In this document: in pieces, positions 54,417-62,438 of the stretch
Layout: each line of letters begins with the position of its first letter
How positions within the stretch are numbered: the first letter of the stretch is position 1
Source: Bacteroides pyogenes_A
GTDB lineage: Bacteria; Bacteroidota; Bacteroidia; Bacteroidales; Bacteroidaceae
Assembly (NCBI RefSeq): GCF_048595595.1
Contig: NZ_CP184347.1
Strand: one strand, 5' to 3'
DNA length: 64,000 nucleotides
The notes under the pieces: generated by a model
Told to the model about the DNA's origin: nothing
Databases searched by the model: none
What the model saw: only the letters and a program-made list of their open reading frames with translations
Program-made: the position numbers and the translations under genes

Positions 54417-54596
54417 ATGGAAAATGGTATCACCCCCAAAGAGCTCCAGCAGCAGTTGGAAGAATTCTATCCGAACATCCGGGCCGATTTGACTATGGCA
54501 TACAGCTATATTGATATATGCGGGGAATATGCCGAAGTGGATGGATATGCCGATTGGTTGATCTCTTGCGGATGTGGCGAGGCCGATTGCTCGTGA
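54417..54596 (+). CDS. Small acidic protein with Cys-rich C-terminus
   Basis: 59 aa from the ATG at 54417, preceded by AGAAG. It begins MENGITPKELQQQLEE and ends SCGCGEADCS. The four closely spaced cysteines at the end suggest metal binding or redox function. I do not recognise the family. A promoter box upstream and a terminator at 54676-54707 support a real monocistronic gene. Longer in-frame starts at 54165 and 54320 exist but their sequence looks non-coding. Confidence 0.6.
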   Translation: MENGITPKELQQQLEEFYPNIRADLTMAYSYIDICGEYAEVDGYADWLISCGCGEADCS

Positions 54597-54675
54597 TATG
54601 ATTGCATTATGAGTCTTTTGGTGCTTTTTTACACAAAAAGCAAGAAATACAATGAATCGATTTTTTTGATTTTGA

Positions 54676-54707
54676 AGACCGGAAAATCCATATCCCGGTC
54701 TTTTTTT
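54676..54707 (+). terminator. Terminator after the small Cys-rich protein gene
   Basis: AGACCGG (54676-54682) pairs with CCGGTCT (54695-54701), followed by T7. Confidence 0.85.
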
Positions 54708-54725
54708 GTATCTCTTTCATGCTTG

Positions 54726-54840
54726 TTTGAAAAGCCCGCCGCCTTTCATTTCAAACATCAGCGTGTTTGATTTCAAAGCCCGCCGCCTTTTTTTCAAAGC
54801 CCGCCGTGTTTTTTCGGTAGTCCGCCGTGTTGTTTTTCTT
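54726..54840. repeat. Tandem array of about 22 bp, TTTCAAAGCCCGCCG family
   Basis: Five units start near 54726, 54749, 54771, 54792 and 54812 (21-23 bp each). The common core is TTTCAAAGCCCGCCG followed by CCTTTT or TGTTTT. Unit two is diverged (ACATCAGCGTGTTTGA). Confidence 0.85.
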
Positions 54841-55073
54841 TAGCACGGCAATGCAGTTGCAAATGTAAATTAAACAGGCGATTGGTGCAGCAAACGAAGC
54901 TTTTCAAAAGCACTCTGTAGATCTCTTTCCTGCGGATTTTGGGGTGATTAGACCGGGATTATCTCCGGATGCTTGCCATTTGGATGCTCTTCGGCGGATA
55001 GTTTTGACCGATTCTTTTTCCCGATTCCTTTTTTTTCTCTTAATTTGTGATTGAATTTAAAACAGTTATTTTT

Positions 55074-56063
55074 ATGCGCTATTCAGTCATTGTGCCGGTT
55101 TACAACCGTCCGGATGAAGTGGATGAACTGCTTCGGAGCTTAACCCGGCAACATTTCACCGACTTCGAGGTAATCGTGGTGGAAGACGGCTCTACACTAT
55201 CTTGCGAACAAGTGGTTGAAAGGTGTCGGGAGATGTTGGCAGTGCGCTATTTCTTTAAGCCTAATTCCGGACCGGGACAAACCCGCAATTACGGAGCGGA
55301 GCGGAGTAGCGGCGATTATCTGATTATTTTGGATTCCGATGTCATTCTGCCCGAAGGATATTTCGAAGCGGTGGAGAGGGAACTGGCAAGTGAGCCGGCC
55401 GATGCTTTCGGCGGTCCCGACCGTGCCCACGAATCTTTTACCGACATCCAGAAAGCCATCAATTATTCCATGACGTCGTTTTTCACCACAGGCGGTATCC
55501 GCGGCGGGAAAAAGAAGATGGATAAATTCTATCCCCGCAGCTTTAATATGGGCATTCGTACTGAAGTCTACCGGGAGTTGGGAGGTTTTTCCCGGATGCG
55601 TTTCGGCGAAGATATCGATTTCAGCATCCGTATTTTCAAAGCGGGCTATGCCTGTCGTCTCTTTCCCGACGCATGGGTGTATCATAAGCGGCGGACGGAT
55701 CTGAAAAAGTTTTTTAAGCAGGTGCACAATTCGGGCATTGCCCGCATCAACCTGTATAAGAAGTATCCCGAATCGCTCAAACTTGTACATCTTCTTCCGG
55801 CTTTGTTCACTTTGGGTACTGCGGTACTGTTGTTGGCATTTCCTTTTTGCGGCTACAGCATCATGCCTCTTTTGCTTTACGCCCTACTGGTTTTTGCCGA
55901 TGCTGCATGGCAGAATAAAAGTTTGCGTATAGGCTTTTACTCCATTGCCGCCGCTTTTATCCAGCTGATAGGCTATGGTACCGGTTTCTGGCGGGCATGG
56001 TGGCAGCGTTGTGTGCTTGGGAGGGAGGAGTTCGAGGCTTTTCGTAAGAATTTCTATCAATGA
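55074..56063 (+). CDS. Glycosyltransferase family 2, membrane-associated
   Basis: 329 aa from the ATG at 55074 (a TTG at 55047 precedes it). GT2 motifs: VIVPVYNRPDEV, VVEDGS, the DxD LDSDV and FGEDIDFSIR. Two or three membrane segments follow at about 238-305. It likely makes a surface glycan or glycolipid on the inner membrane. No other glycan genes flank it. Donor and acceptor unknown. Confidence 0.88.
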   Translation: MRYSVIVPVYNRPDEVDELLRSLTRQHFTDFEVIVVEDGSTLSCEQVVERCREMLAVRYFFKPNSGPGQTRNYGAERSSGDYLIILDSDVILPEGYFEAVERELASEPADAFGGPDRAHESFTDIQKAINYSMTSFFTTGGIRGGKKKMDKFYPRSFNMGIRTEVYRELGGFSRMRFGEDIDFSIRIFKAGYACRLFPDAWVYHKRRTDLKKFFKQVHNSGIARINLYKKYPESLKLVHLLPALFTLGTAVLLLAFPFCGYSIMPLLLYALLVFADAAWQNKSLRIGFYSIAAAFIQLIGYGTGFWRAWWQRCVLGREEFEAFRKNFYQ

Positions 56064-56121
56064 GTAAGGCTCTCTGCTGAGTTGCGGGAAAACAGCATAC
56101 AAAAACTATGAACACAAATCT

Positions 56122-56169
56122 TTTTCCGCCTCTGCTTCGCTGAGGTCGGCCTACGGAGAGGCGGGAAAA
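56122..56169. other. Hairpin directly upstream of radC
   Basis: TTTTCCGCCTCT (56122-56133) pairs with AGAGGCGGGAAAA (56157-56169) apart from one bulged base. It ends 11 bp before the radC ATG at 56181, so it may mask the ribosome site or terminate transcription from the GT2 gene. Confidence 0.6.
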
Positions 56170-56180
56170 TACAAATTGAA

Positions 56181-56876
56181 ATGAAAACAAAACACAAACT
56201 GTCTATCAATCAGTGGGCGATAGAAGACCGCCCGCGTGAGAAAATGATGGAAAAAGGAGCGCAAGCCTTGAGCGACGCCGAGTTGCTTGCCATTCTGATA
56301 GGTTCCGGAAACACCGATGAAAGCGCCGTGGGACTTATGCGGCGCATTCTGCTCAGTTGCGATAATAATCTCAACTCTTTGGCGAAATGGGAAGTGCGGG
56401 ATTATTCTCGCTTCAAAGGCATGGGGCCTGCCAAAAGCATTACCGTGATGGCGGCTCTGGAGCTGGGCAAGAGGCGGAAGTTGCAGGAAGCGGAAGTGAG
56501 GCGTCAAATCGAATGTTCTAAAGACATATACGATCTTTTCCACCCGTTGATGTGCGATTTGGAGCAAGAAGAGTTTTGGGTGTTGCTTTTGAATCAGGCG
56601 GCGAAAGTGATAGATAAGGTGAGGATAAGCACCGGCGGCATCGACGGGACGTATGCCGACGTGCGGACTATTTTGCGTGAGGCGTTGCTTCAACGGGCGA
56701 CGCAGATGGCTGTCGTCCACAATCATCCTTCGGGCAATGTTTTGCCCAGTCAGCCCGACCGCACATTGACGGAACATATCCGCAAGGCGGCGGGCACAAT
56801 GAACATTCATCTGATAGACCACGTTATTGTTTGTGAGGGGCGATATTACAGTTTTGCCGATGAGGGGCTCCTCTAA
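56181..56876 (+). CDS. radC: RadC/JAB-domain protein
   Basis: 231 aa. An N-terminal HhH-like region (KGMGPAKSITVMAALELGKR) is followed by the JAB domain with the JAMM-type motif HNHPSGNVLPSQPD (about 176-189). RadC was named for DNA repair but its molecular role is unsettled. Start ATG at 56181 lies directly after a hairpin. Confidence 0.94.
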   Translation: MKTKHKLSINQWAIEDRPREKMMEKGAQALSDAELLAILIGSGNTDESAVGLMRRILLSCDNNLNSLAKWEVRDYSRFKGMGPAKSITVMAALELGKRRKLQEAEVRRQIECSKDIYDLFHPLMCDLEQEEFWVLLLNQAAKVIDKVRISTGGIDGTYADVRTILREALLQRATQMAVVHNHPSGNVLPSQPDRTLTEHIRKAAGTMNIHLIDHVIVCEGRYYSFADEGLL

Positions 56877-56889
56877 ACGAATTTATTCT

Positions 56890-56897
56890 TATCTTTG
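56890..56897 (+). promoter_or_regulatory. Promoter -7 box for the SufT-like gene
   Basis: TATCTTTG, 29 bp before the ATG at 56926. Confidence 0.62.
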
Positions 56898-56925
56898 CTG
56901 TTCGAATTTAAATGTAGAAAGCTTT

Positions 56926-57237
56926 ATGGAGAAGTTTCAGATAGAAGAAAAAATAGTGGCGATGTTGAAAACCGTATACGATCCGGAAATTCCGGTGGAC
57001 GTATACGAACTCGGTCTGATCTATAAAATCGATGTGGCGGATAGCGGGGATGTCGTGATAGACATGACGCTGACAGCTCCCAACTGTCCGGCTGCCGATT
57101 TTATCATGGAAGATGTCCGGCAGAAGGTGGACTCGGTGGAGGGAGTGAAATCCACGACCATCAATCTGGTGTTCGAACCGGAATGGGACAAAGACATGAT
57201 GAGTGAAGAAGCGAAATTGGAACTGGGCTTTTTATAA
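56926..57237 (+). CDS. SufT/MIP18-family iron-sulfur assembly protein (DUF59)
   Basis: 103 aa from the ATG at 56926. DUF59 marks: VYDPEIPVDVYELGLIYKI and MTLTAPNCPAADFI with the conserved Cys. Such proteins help maturation of Fe-S proteins; IspG in this window is one possible kind of client. It shares its unit with lpxH, whose ATG lies 34 bp after its stop. Confidence 0.92.
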   Translation: MEKFQIEEKIVAMLKTVYDPEIPVDVYELGLIYKIDVADSGDVVIDMTLTAPNCPAADFIMEDVRQKVDSVEGVKSTTINLVFEPEWDKDMMSEEAKLELGFL

Positions 57238-57271
57238 TCGCCGTTTGCGAACCGTTAATCGTTACCGCCGA

Positions 57272-58036
57272 ATGAAAAACGTTTATTTCCTTTCCGATGC
57301 GCATCTGGGTTCACGCGCCATTGAGCACGGGCGGACTCATGAAAGGCGTTTGGTGAATTTTCTCGATAGCATCAAGCATAAAGCTGCTGCCGTTTATTTG
57401 CTGGGAGACATGTTCGACTTCTGGTATGAATTTCGTTTGGTCGTTCCCAAAGGATATACCCGCTTCTTGGGAAAGCTCTCTGAGCTTACGGATATGGGGG
57501 TGGAAGTTCATTTTTTTATAGGCAACCATGATATTTGGTGCGGCGATTATCTGACGAAAGAGTGCGGGGTGATTGTTCATCGCGAACCGCTGACAGTGGA
57601 GATTTATGGAAAGGAATTCTATCTGGCGCATGGTGACGGATTGGGCGATCCCGATCATAAGTTCAAACTGCTGAGAAGACTTTTTCACAGTACGACCTTG
57701 CAGAAACTTTTCTCTGCTTTGCATCCCCGCTGGAGTGTTGAGTTGGGATTGACGTGGGCCAAGCATAGCCGGCAAAAGCGGATGGATGGAAAGGAACCCG
57801 ACTATATGGGAGAAGATAAAGAATATCTGGTGCTATACACCAAAGAATATTTGAAGAGCCATCCCACTATTAATTTTTTCCTCTACGGGCATCGGCATAT
57901 CGAATTGGACTTGATGCTAAGCGCTACTGCCCGTGTGTTGATTTTAGGCGACTGGATTCGTTATTTTTCATACGCAGTGTTTGACGGAGAGAATCTTTTT
58001 CTGGAGAATTTTGTCGAGGGCGAAACGAAAGTTTAG
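57272..58036 (+). CDS. lpxH: UDP-2,3-diacylglucosamine diphosphatase
   Basis: 254 aa from the ATG at 57272. Calcineurin-like metallophosphatase motifs are in order: SDAHLG, GDMFDFW, GNHD, HGDGLGDPDH and GHRH. It releases UMP to give lipid X in lipid A synthesis. LpxH is the likely family by pattern, although other UDP-diacylglucosamine hydrolases look similar. Confidence 0.92.
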   Translation: MKNVYFLSDAHLGSRAIEHGRTHERRLVNFLDSIKHKAAAVYLLGDMFDFWYEFRLVVPKGYTRFLGKLSELTDMGVEVHFFIGNHDIWCGDYLTKECGVIVHREPLTVEIYGKEFYLAHGDGLGDPDHKFKLLRRLFHSTTLQKLFSALHPRWSVELGLTWAKHSRQKRMDGKEPDYMGEDKEYLVLYTKEYLKSHPTINFFLYGHRHIELDLMLSATARVLILGDWIRYFSYAVFDGENLFLENFVEGETKV

Positions 58037-58046
58037 CCCGAAAGCG

Positions 58047-58095
58047 GCAAACCGCCTTTCAGCCTGTTTGAGAGAAATGCTGAAAGGCGGTTTGC
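58047..58095. terminator. Bidirectional terminator between lpxH and alkaline phosphatase
   Basis: Perfect 17-bp arms (GCAAACCGCCTTTCAGC at 58047-58063 and 58079-58095) and a 15-nt loop between convergent genes. Confidence 0.85.
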
Positions 58096-58125
58096 TTTAT
58101 ATAAAACGATGTATTATGCCGGCGG

Positions 58126-59523
58126 TTAATATTTTGCCGCTTTGGCGATACGTTTGGGAATCTCCGTGTTGTCGATCTTTTCTCCGAACAGTTGAGAGCC
58201 GACTCCGATGGCGAATACCGGAACATATCCGGCGGAGTGTCCTCCGCTTACCCAGCCTACCATGGCTATTTCGTTCATCACTTTCTTGGCGCAGGCCGCC
58301 ATAGGCTCGCTTTTTGAGTACAGGCTTTCGGCATACACCACCTTGTGTTTGATGAATGACTTTTCAAATTCGTCGCGCAGCATCTTCTCCTGTTCCCACG
58401 AAACGGGCAGTTCTTTCCAGAATCCCATCTTTTCTCCCAGAAACGCCTTCATATCCTCCCAAGTCACCTCGTTTTCTTTGGTTTTTCTCAGTTCGCTGAT
58501 GTGTCGTGACAGTTCATCGGCAGAGTGTTTCTGATATTGCAATGCTTTCAGGTTCAGCTCGTATCTGCCTGTTCCCAAGCCCAGACCGCCGGTTTCGTGG
58601 TCGGCGGTGACAACTATCAACGTTTCCTTCGGGTGTTTTTTATAGAATTCATAGGCCACTTTGATAGCGTCGTCCATATCCTGTACTTCTTTGAATGTGG
58701 TGGCGGCATCGTTCGAATGGCAAGCCCAGTCGATCTTTCCGCCTTCCACCATGAGGAAGAAGCCCTTTTTGTTGTCCTTTGTCAGGAAGTCGATGGCACT
58801 TTCCGTGATTTGAGCCAGTGTCAGGTCGCCCGGTTTGCGGTCGATGGCATAAGACAGGCACGAAGGTGAAGCGCCTTCTTCTTGAATAAGGATCATTTTC
58901 TCTGCTTTTGACGCCTTGTTCTTATAATCGTTGTATCCGCGAGCTACGGTGTATCCGGCTTCTTCGAAGATCGGGAAAATATCGGGGGCGTCTTTTTTAT
59001 CGAAAGTTTTGTTCGGCTTCAGGAAACCTCCTCCCGCATAGAAGTCGAAGCCGGCTTTCGGAAGGTCGAGCGCAATCTCATAATACATATTCCGGTCGGG
59101 CTGATGGGCATAGAAGGCAGCGGGCGTGGCATGATCTACGCTGACCGAAGTGGTTACGCCCACTTTTTTTCCTGCCTTTTTGGCTTTTTCCGCCAATGTC
59201 TGAATCGGATTCTTGTCCTGATCTACCGAAATGGCGTGATTGTATGTCTTTTTTCCGGTGGCCAGCGCCGTTCCGGCGGCAGCAGAGTCCGTCACTGAAT
59301 TGGTTCCGGAAAAGGTTGTCGCTACGGTTGCCACCGGAAATTGCGTAAATAATAAAGGCTGCACGCCGATTGTTCCGTTTCGGAGTTCGGCGGCGTACAT
59401 TTCTGTGCCGTTCACTTGATTGACTCCCATTCCATCGCCGATGAAATAGAATACATATTTGGCCTGTCCGTTGGCTGCGACGGAAATAAGGACAAATAAT
59501 AATGTGTAAATAATTCTTTTCAT
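58126..59523 (-). CDS. Alkaline phosphatase, PhoA family
   Basis: 465 aa with signal peptide ending SVAANGQA. Motifs: FIGDGMGVNQV (metal Asp), NSVTDSAAAGTALATGKK with the nucleophilic Ser at about 80, HATPAAFYAHQ, and TADHETGGLGLG. It removes phosphate from organic esters in the periplasm. A TATCTTTG promoter box lies 27 bp before the ATG. No Pho box was identified. Confidence 0.94.
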   Translation of the reverse strand: MKRIIYTLLFVLISVAANGQAKYVFYFIGDGMGVNQVNGTEMYAAELRNGTIGVQPLLFTQFPVATVATTFSGTNSVTDSAAAGTALATGKKTYNHAISVDQDKNPIQTLAEKAKKAGKKVGVTTSVSVDHATPAAFYAHQPDRNMYYEIALDLPKAGFDFYAGGGFLKPNKTFDKKDAPDIFPIFEEAGYTVARGYNDYKNKASKAEKMILIQEEGASPSCLSYAIDRKPGDLTLAQITESAIDFLTKDNKKGFFLMVEGGKIDWACHSNDAATTFKEVQDMDDAIKVAYEFYKKHPKETLIVVTADHETGGLGLGTGRYELNLKALQYQKHSADELSRHISELRKTKENEVTWEDMKAFLGEKMGFWKELPVSWEQEKMLRDEFEKSFIKHKVVYAESLYSKSEPMAACAKKVMNEIAMVGWVSGGHSAGYVPVFAIGVGSQLFGEKIDNTEIPKRIAKAAKY

Positions 59524-59550
59524 TTCTTATGATGTTAAGTTTATGATGGA

Positions 59551-59558
59551 CAAAGATA
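59551..59558 (-). promoter_or_regulatory. Promoter -7 box for the alkaline phosphatase gene
   Basis: TATCTTTG on the minus strand, 27 bp before the ATG at 59523. Confidence 0.6.
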
Positions 59559-59620
59559 ATAAAAAACGGCGGAGATGCTTTTGCAAATCCACCGTTTCTT
59601 TGTGTCATCGGTATGACATT

Positions 59621-60187
59621 TTATGCTTTTACACGGCCTACGTAAGAACCGTCGCGAGTGTCTATCTCAATCGTTTCACCTTCGCTGATAAACAACGGGA
59701 CGCGTACCGTAGCGCCTGACTCTACTGTGGCGGGTTTCAGCGTATTGGTTGCCGTATCGCCTTTCAGTCCCGGTTCGGTATAGGTGACTTTCATCTGAAC
59801 CTTGATAGGCATGTCGGCATAAAGTACGGTTTCGGTAGAAGCGTCGGAAACAACTTCGAGCACCATGCCCTCGAGCAGAAAATCTACACCGTTGATAAGG
59901 TCGTGGGCAATAGGATGCTGGTCGAAAGTCTCCTGATTCATGAAGATATAATCTTCTCCTTCTTTGTATAAGAATTGGTAGGGACGGCGTTCCACGCGTA
60001 CATCTTCCAATTTTTCGCCGATGTTGAAACGGCGTTCGATGACGTATCCGCTAACCACATCTTTCAGCTTGGTACGCATGAAAGTGTTTCCTTTTCCCGG
60101 CTTCACATGTAAGAACTCGATGCAGAAATATAGCTTTCCGTCCATACGGATACATGTCCCGTTTTTGATGTCTTGAGCATTAATCAT
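59621..60187 (-). CDS. efp: Elongation factor P
   Basis: 188 aa, three OB-like domains. It relieves ribosome stalling at polyproline. The loop KPGKGNTF carries a lysine at about 32, the position modified in some bacteria; the modifying enzyme is not nearby. It is divergent from rpmH, with promoter boxes for both between them. Confidence 0.97.
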   Translation of the reverse strand: MINAQDIKNGTCIRMDGKLYFCIEFLHVKPGKGNTFMRTKLKDVVSGYVIERRFNIGEKLEDVRVERRPYQFLYKEGEDYIFMNQETFDQHPIAHDLINGVDFLLEGMVLEVVSDASTETVLYADMPIKVQMKVTYTEPGLKGDTATNTLKPATVESGATVRVPLFISEGETIEIDTRDGSYVGRVKA

Positions 60188-60242
60188 ACTTCTATTATTC
60201 TTTTATATTATTATTGATTTAATCTTGCTTCAAAATCCGATG

Positions 60243-60250
60243 CAAAAGTA
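60243..60250 (-). promoter_or_regulatory. Promoter -7 box for efp
   Basis: TACTTTTG on the minus strand, 55 bp before the efp ATG. Confidence 0.6.
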
Positions 60251-60325
60251 ATCTAAATCAGTAGAAAACACAAAAACTTTGGAGTAAAAAATGAATTATC
60301 TCTTGGTTAATTTAAAAAAAGTGTC

Positions 60326-60333
60326 TATTTTTG
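60326..60333 (+). promoter_or_regulatory. Promoter -7 box for rpmH
   Basis: TATTTTTG, 42 bp before the rpmH ATG. Confidence 0.6.
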
Positions 60334-60375
60334 CAGCCCGATTACGTAGAATAATAACATAAACAATATACAGTA

Positions 60376-60537
60376 ATGAAAAGAACATTTCAACCCTCTA
60401 ACAGAAAGAGAAAGAACAAGCACGGTTTCCGTGAGAGAATGGCAACGGCTAACGGACGCAGGGTACTGGCTGCCCGTCGTGCCAAAGGAAGAAAGAAACT
60501 GACCGTTTCCGATGAGTACAACGGACGGAAGGACTGA
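60376..60537 (+). CDS. rpmH: 50S ribosomal protein L34
   Basis: 53 aa: MKRTFQPSNRKRKNKHGFRE at the start, then RMATANGRRVLAARRAKGRK, the standard L34 sequence, and a short acidic tail (SDEYNGRKD). In many bacteria rpmH is next to rnpA and dnaA; here it stands alone beside efp. A terminator follows at 60563-60591. Confidence 0.98.
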   Translation: MKRTFQPSNRKRKNKHGFRERMATANGRRVLAARRAKGRKKLTVSDEYNGRKD

Positions 60538-60562
60538 TTGTAATCAGTGGATAAAGAAATAG

Positions 60563-60591
60563 AAAAGGTAGAGATGTAAACTCTGCCTTTT
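60563..60591 (+). terminator. Terminator after rpmH
   Basis: AAAAGGTAGAG (60563-60573) pairs with CTCTGCCTTTT (60581-60591), one G-U pair, followed by more T. Confidence 0.82.
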
Positions 60592-60656
60592 TTGTTTTCT
60601 TGACGGGTTCGGGATATTTTCATTGCTCACTTTTCAATAAATCAACTAATTTATCG

Positions 60657-60664
60657 TATCTTTG
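60657..60664 (+). promoter_or_regulatory. Promoter -7 box for the PASTA-rluD-ddl operon
   Basis: TATCTTTG, 26 bp before the ATG at 60690. Confidence 0.65.
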
Positions 60665-60689
60665 GCGCAGATTAACAGCAGAAGAACGT

Positions 60690-61337
60690 ATGACAATCAA
60701 AGAATTCTTTTCTTTTAAAACGAATAAATATTTCTGGCTGAACATCATTGCCATGTTTGGAGCAGTGATATTGATACTCTTCATTGTGTTGAGAGGACTT
60801 GATGTATATACCAGGCATGGTGAAGCCGTGATTGTTCCGGATGTAAAAGAGATGACGGTGCAGGAGGCTTCTGCAATGTTGCGTAATCAAGGGTTGGAAT
60901 GCATGGTGGCCGATTCGAACTATGTGAAAAACAAACCGGCAGGCGTTGTCCTCGATCTTAATCCCGGAGCCGGGCGTAAGGTGAAAGAGGGGCGTATGAT
61001 TTATTTGACCGTCAATACCAGAAATATTCCGTTGCACCCCGTACCCGACGTGGCGGACAACAGTTCTTATCGTCAGGCGCAAGCCAAACTTCTTGCTGCC
61101 GGTTTTAAACTGGATGAGATACAATTGGTAAGCGGAGAAAAAGACTGGGTTTACGGTGTGAAGTATCAAGGCCGACAATTGACTGCCGGCGAGAAAGTTC
61201 CTATGGGTGCTGTGCTGGTTTTGATGGTAGGGAGCGGTTCGGGAAAAGAAGCGGGAGATTCGATTGCCACTGCGACAGACGCGATGAGTTCTTCTTCATC
61301 GGAATCATCGTCTGCAGAGGATGATAGTTGGTTTTAA
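60690..61337 (+). CDS. PASTA-domain membrane protein
   Basis: 215 aa from the ATG at 60690. One membrane segment (about 15-36) anchors two or three PASTA domains outside the cytoplasm (VIVPDVKEMTVQEASAMLRNQG; VPDVADNSSYRQAQAKLLAAGF). The C-terminus is Ser-rich. No kinase or transpeptidase domain is attached. PASTA domains bind muropeptide or lipid II in other proteins, and the operon partner ddl supports a peptidoglycan link. The next gene starts 27 bp downstream. Confidence 0.88.
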   Translation: MTIKEFFSFKTNKYFWLNIIAMFGAVILILFIVLRGLDVYTRHGEAVIVPDVKEMTVQEASAMLRNQGLECMVADSNYVKNKPAGVVLDLNPGAGRKVKEGRMIYLTVNTRNIPLHPVPDVADNSSYRQAQAKLLAAGFKLDEIQLVSGEKDWVYGVKYQGRQLTAGEKVPMGAVLVLMVGSGSGKEAGDSIATATDAMSSSSSESSSAEDDSWF

Positions 61338-61364
61338 CAGAGCAATCACAGAACACAGATTCGC

Positions 61365-62438
61365 ATGATAGAGGAAGGCTTTCCGGAAGAACCGGACAAT
61401 GATCTGGATGAAATAGAACCCGTCGGTGATGAAGCCCGACTTTATGAGCACTTTCGTGTAGTTGTAGATAAAGGGCAGACAATGGTCAGGGTAGACAAAT
61501 ACTTGTTCGAACGCATTGTCAATGCTTCCCGCAACCGGATTCAGAAAGCAGCTGAAGACGGATTCGTGATGGCCAACGGCAAGCCTGTGAAGAGCAGCTA
61601 TAAAGTGAAGCCGCTCGACGTCATTACCGTAATGATGGATCGCCCCCGCTATGAGAATGAGGTCATTCCCGAAGACATTCCGTTGGATATCGTATATGAA
61701 GATCGTTATGTGATGGTGGTCAACAAACCGGCCGGGCTGGTCGTTCATCCGGGGCATGGAAATTATCACGGCACGCTGGTCAATGCTTTGGCATGGCATA
61801 TGAAAGATGTTCCCGATTACGACGCCAACGATCCGCATGTGGGTCTTGTACACCGGATAGATAAAGATACGTCGGGCCTCTTGGTTATCGCCAAGACTCC
61901 CGATGCTAAAACCAATCTCGGAATTCAGTTTTATAATAAGACTACTCAACGGAAATATCGCGCTTTGGTATGGGGCAATGTGGAGCAGGACGAAGGAACC
62001 GTCACCGGCAATATTGCCCGAAACCCGAAAGACCGGATGCAGATGGCTGTAATGTCCGATCCCGGGCAAGGAAAGCATGCTGTCACTCATTACCGTGTAT
62101 TGGAAAGATTGGGATATGTCACTTTGGTGGAATGTATGCTCGAAACCGGACGTACCCATCAAATCCGTGTACATATGAAACACATCGGACATACTCTTTT
62201 CAATGACGAACGCTATGGCGGGCATGAAATTCTGAAAGGAACCCATTTTAGTAAATACAAACAGTTTGTGAACAATTGCTTCGACATTTGTCCCCGTCAG
62301 GCTTTGCATGCCATGACGCTGGGCTTCGTACACCCGGTTACAGGAGAAGATATGTATTTTACATCCCGGCTTCCGGACGATATGACACAGCTTATAGACA
62401 AGTGGAGAGGTTACATAAGTAATAGAGAATTAGAATGA
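61365..62438 (+). CDS. rluD: RluA-family 23S rRNA pseudouridine synthase
   Basis: 357 aa. An N-terminal S4 RNA-binding domain (VRVDKYLFERIVNASRNRIQ) is followed by the catalytic domain with HRIDKDTSGLL containing the active-site Asp, and LETGRTHQIRVH. RluD rather than RluC is the more likely assignment. It overlaps ddl by 4 bp (ATGA). Confidence 0.92.
   Translation: MIEEGFPEEPDNDLDEIEPVGDEARLYEHFRVVVDKGQTMVRVDKYLFERIVNASRNRIQKAAEDGFVMANGKPVKSSYKVKPLDVITVMMDRPRYENEVIPEDIPLDIVYEDRYVMVVNKPAGLVVHPGHGNYHGTLVNALAWHMKDVPDYDANDPHVGLVHRIDKDTSGLLVIAKTPDAKTNLGIQFYNKTTQRKYRALVWGNVEQDEGTVTGNIARNPKDRMQMAVMSDPGQGKHAVTHYRVLERLGYVTLVECMLETGRTHQIRVHMKHIGHTLFNDERYGGHEILKGTHFSKYKQFVNNCFDICPRQALHAMTLGFVHPVTGEDMYFTSRLPDDMTQLIDKWRGYISNRELE

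Larger units (their letters stand above)
54597..55073. other. Intergenic region with terminator and repeat array
   Basis: It contains the terminator at 54676-54707 and the 22-bp array at 54726-54840. The rest, up to the GT2 gene, shows no clear feature; no exact TAnnTTTG box was found close to the GT2 start. Confidence 0.6.

Noticed and set aside
61305..62333. 342-codon frame antisense to rluD
   Set aside because: Shadow of rluD, which has an intact active site and correct operon context.
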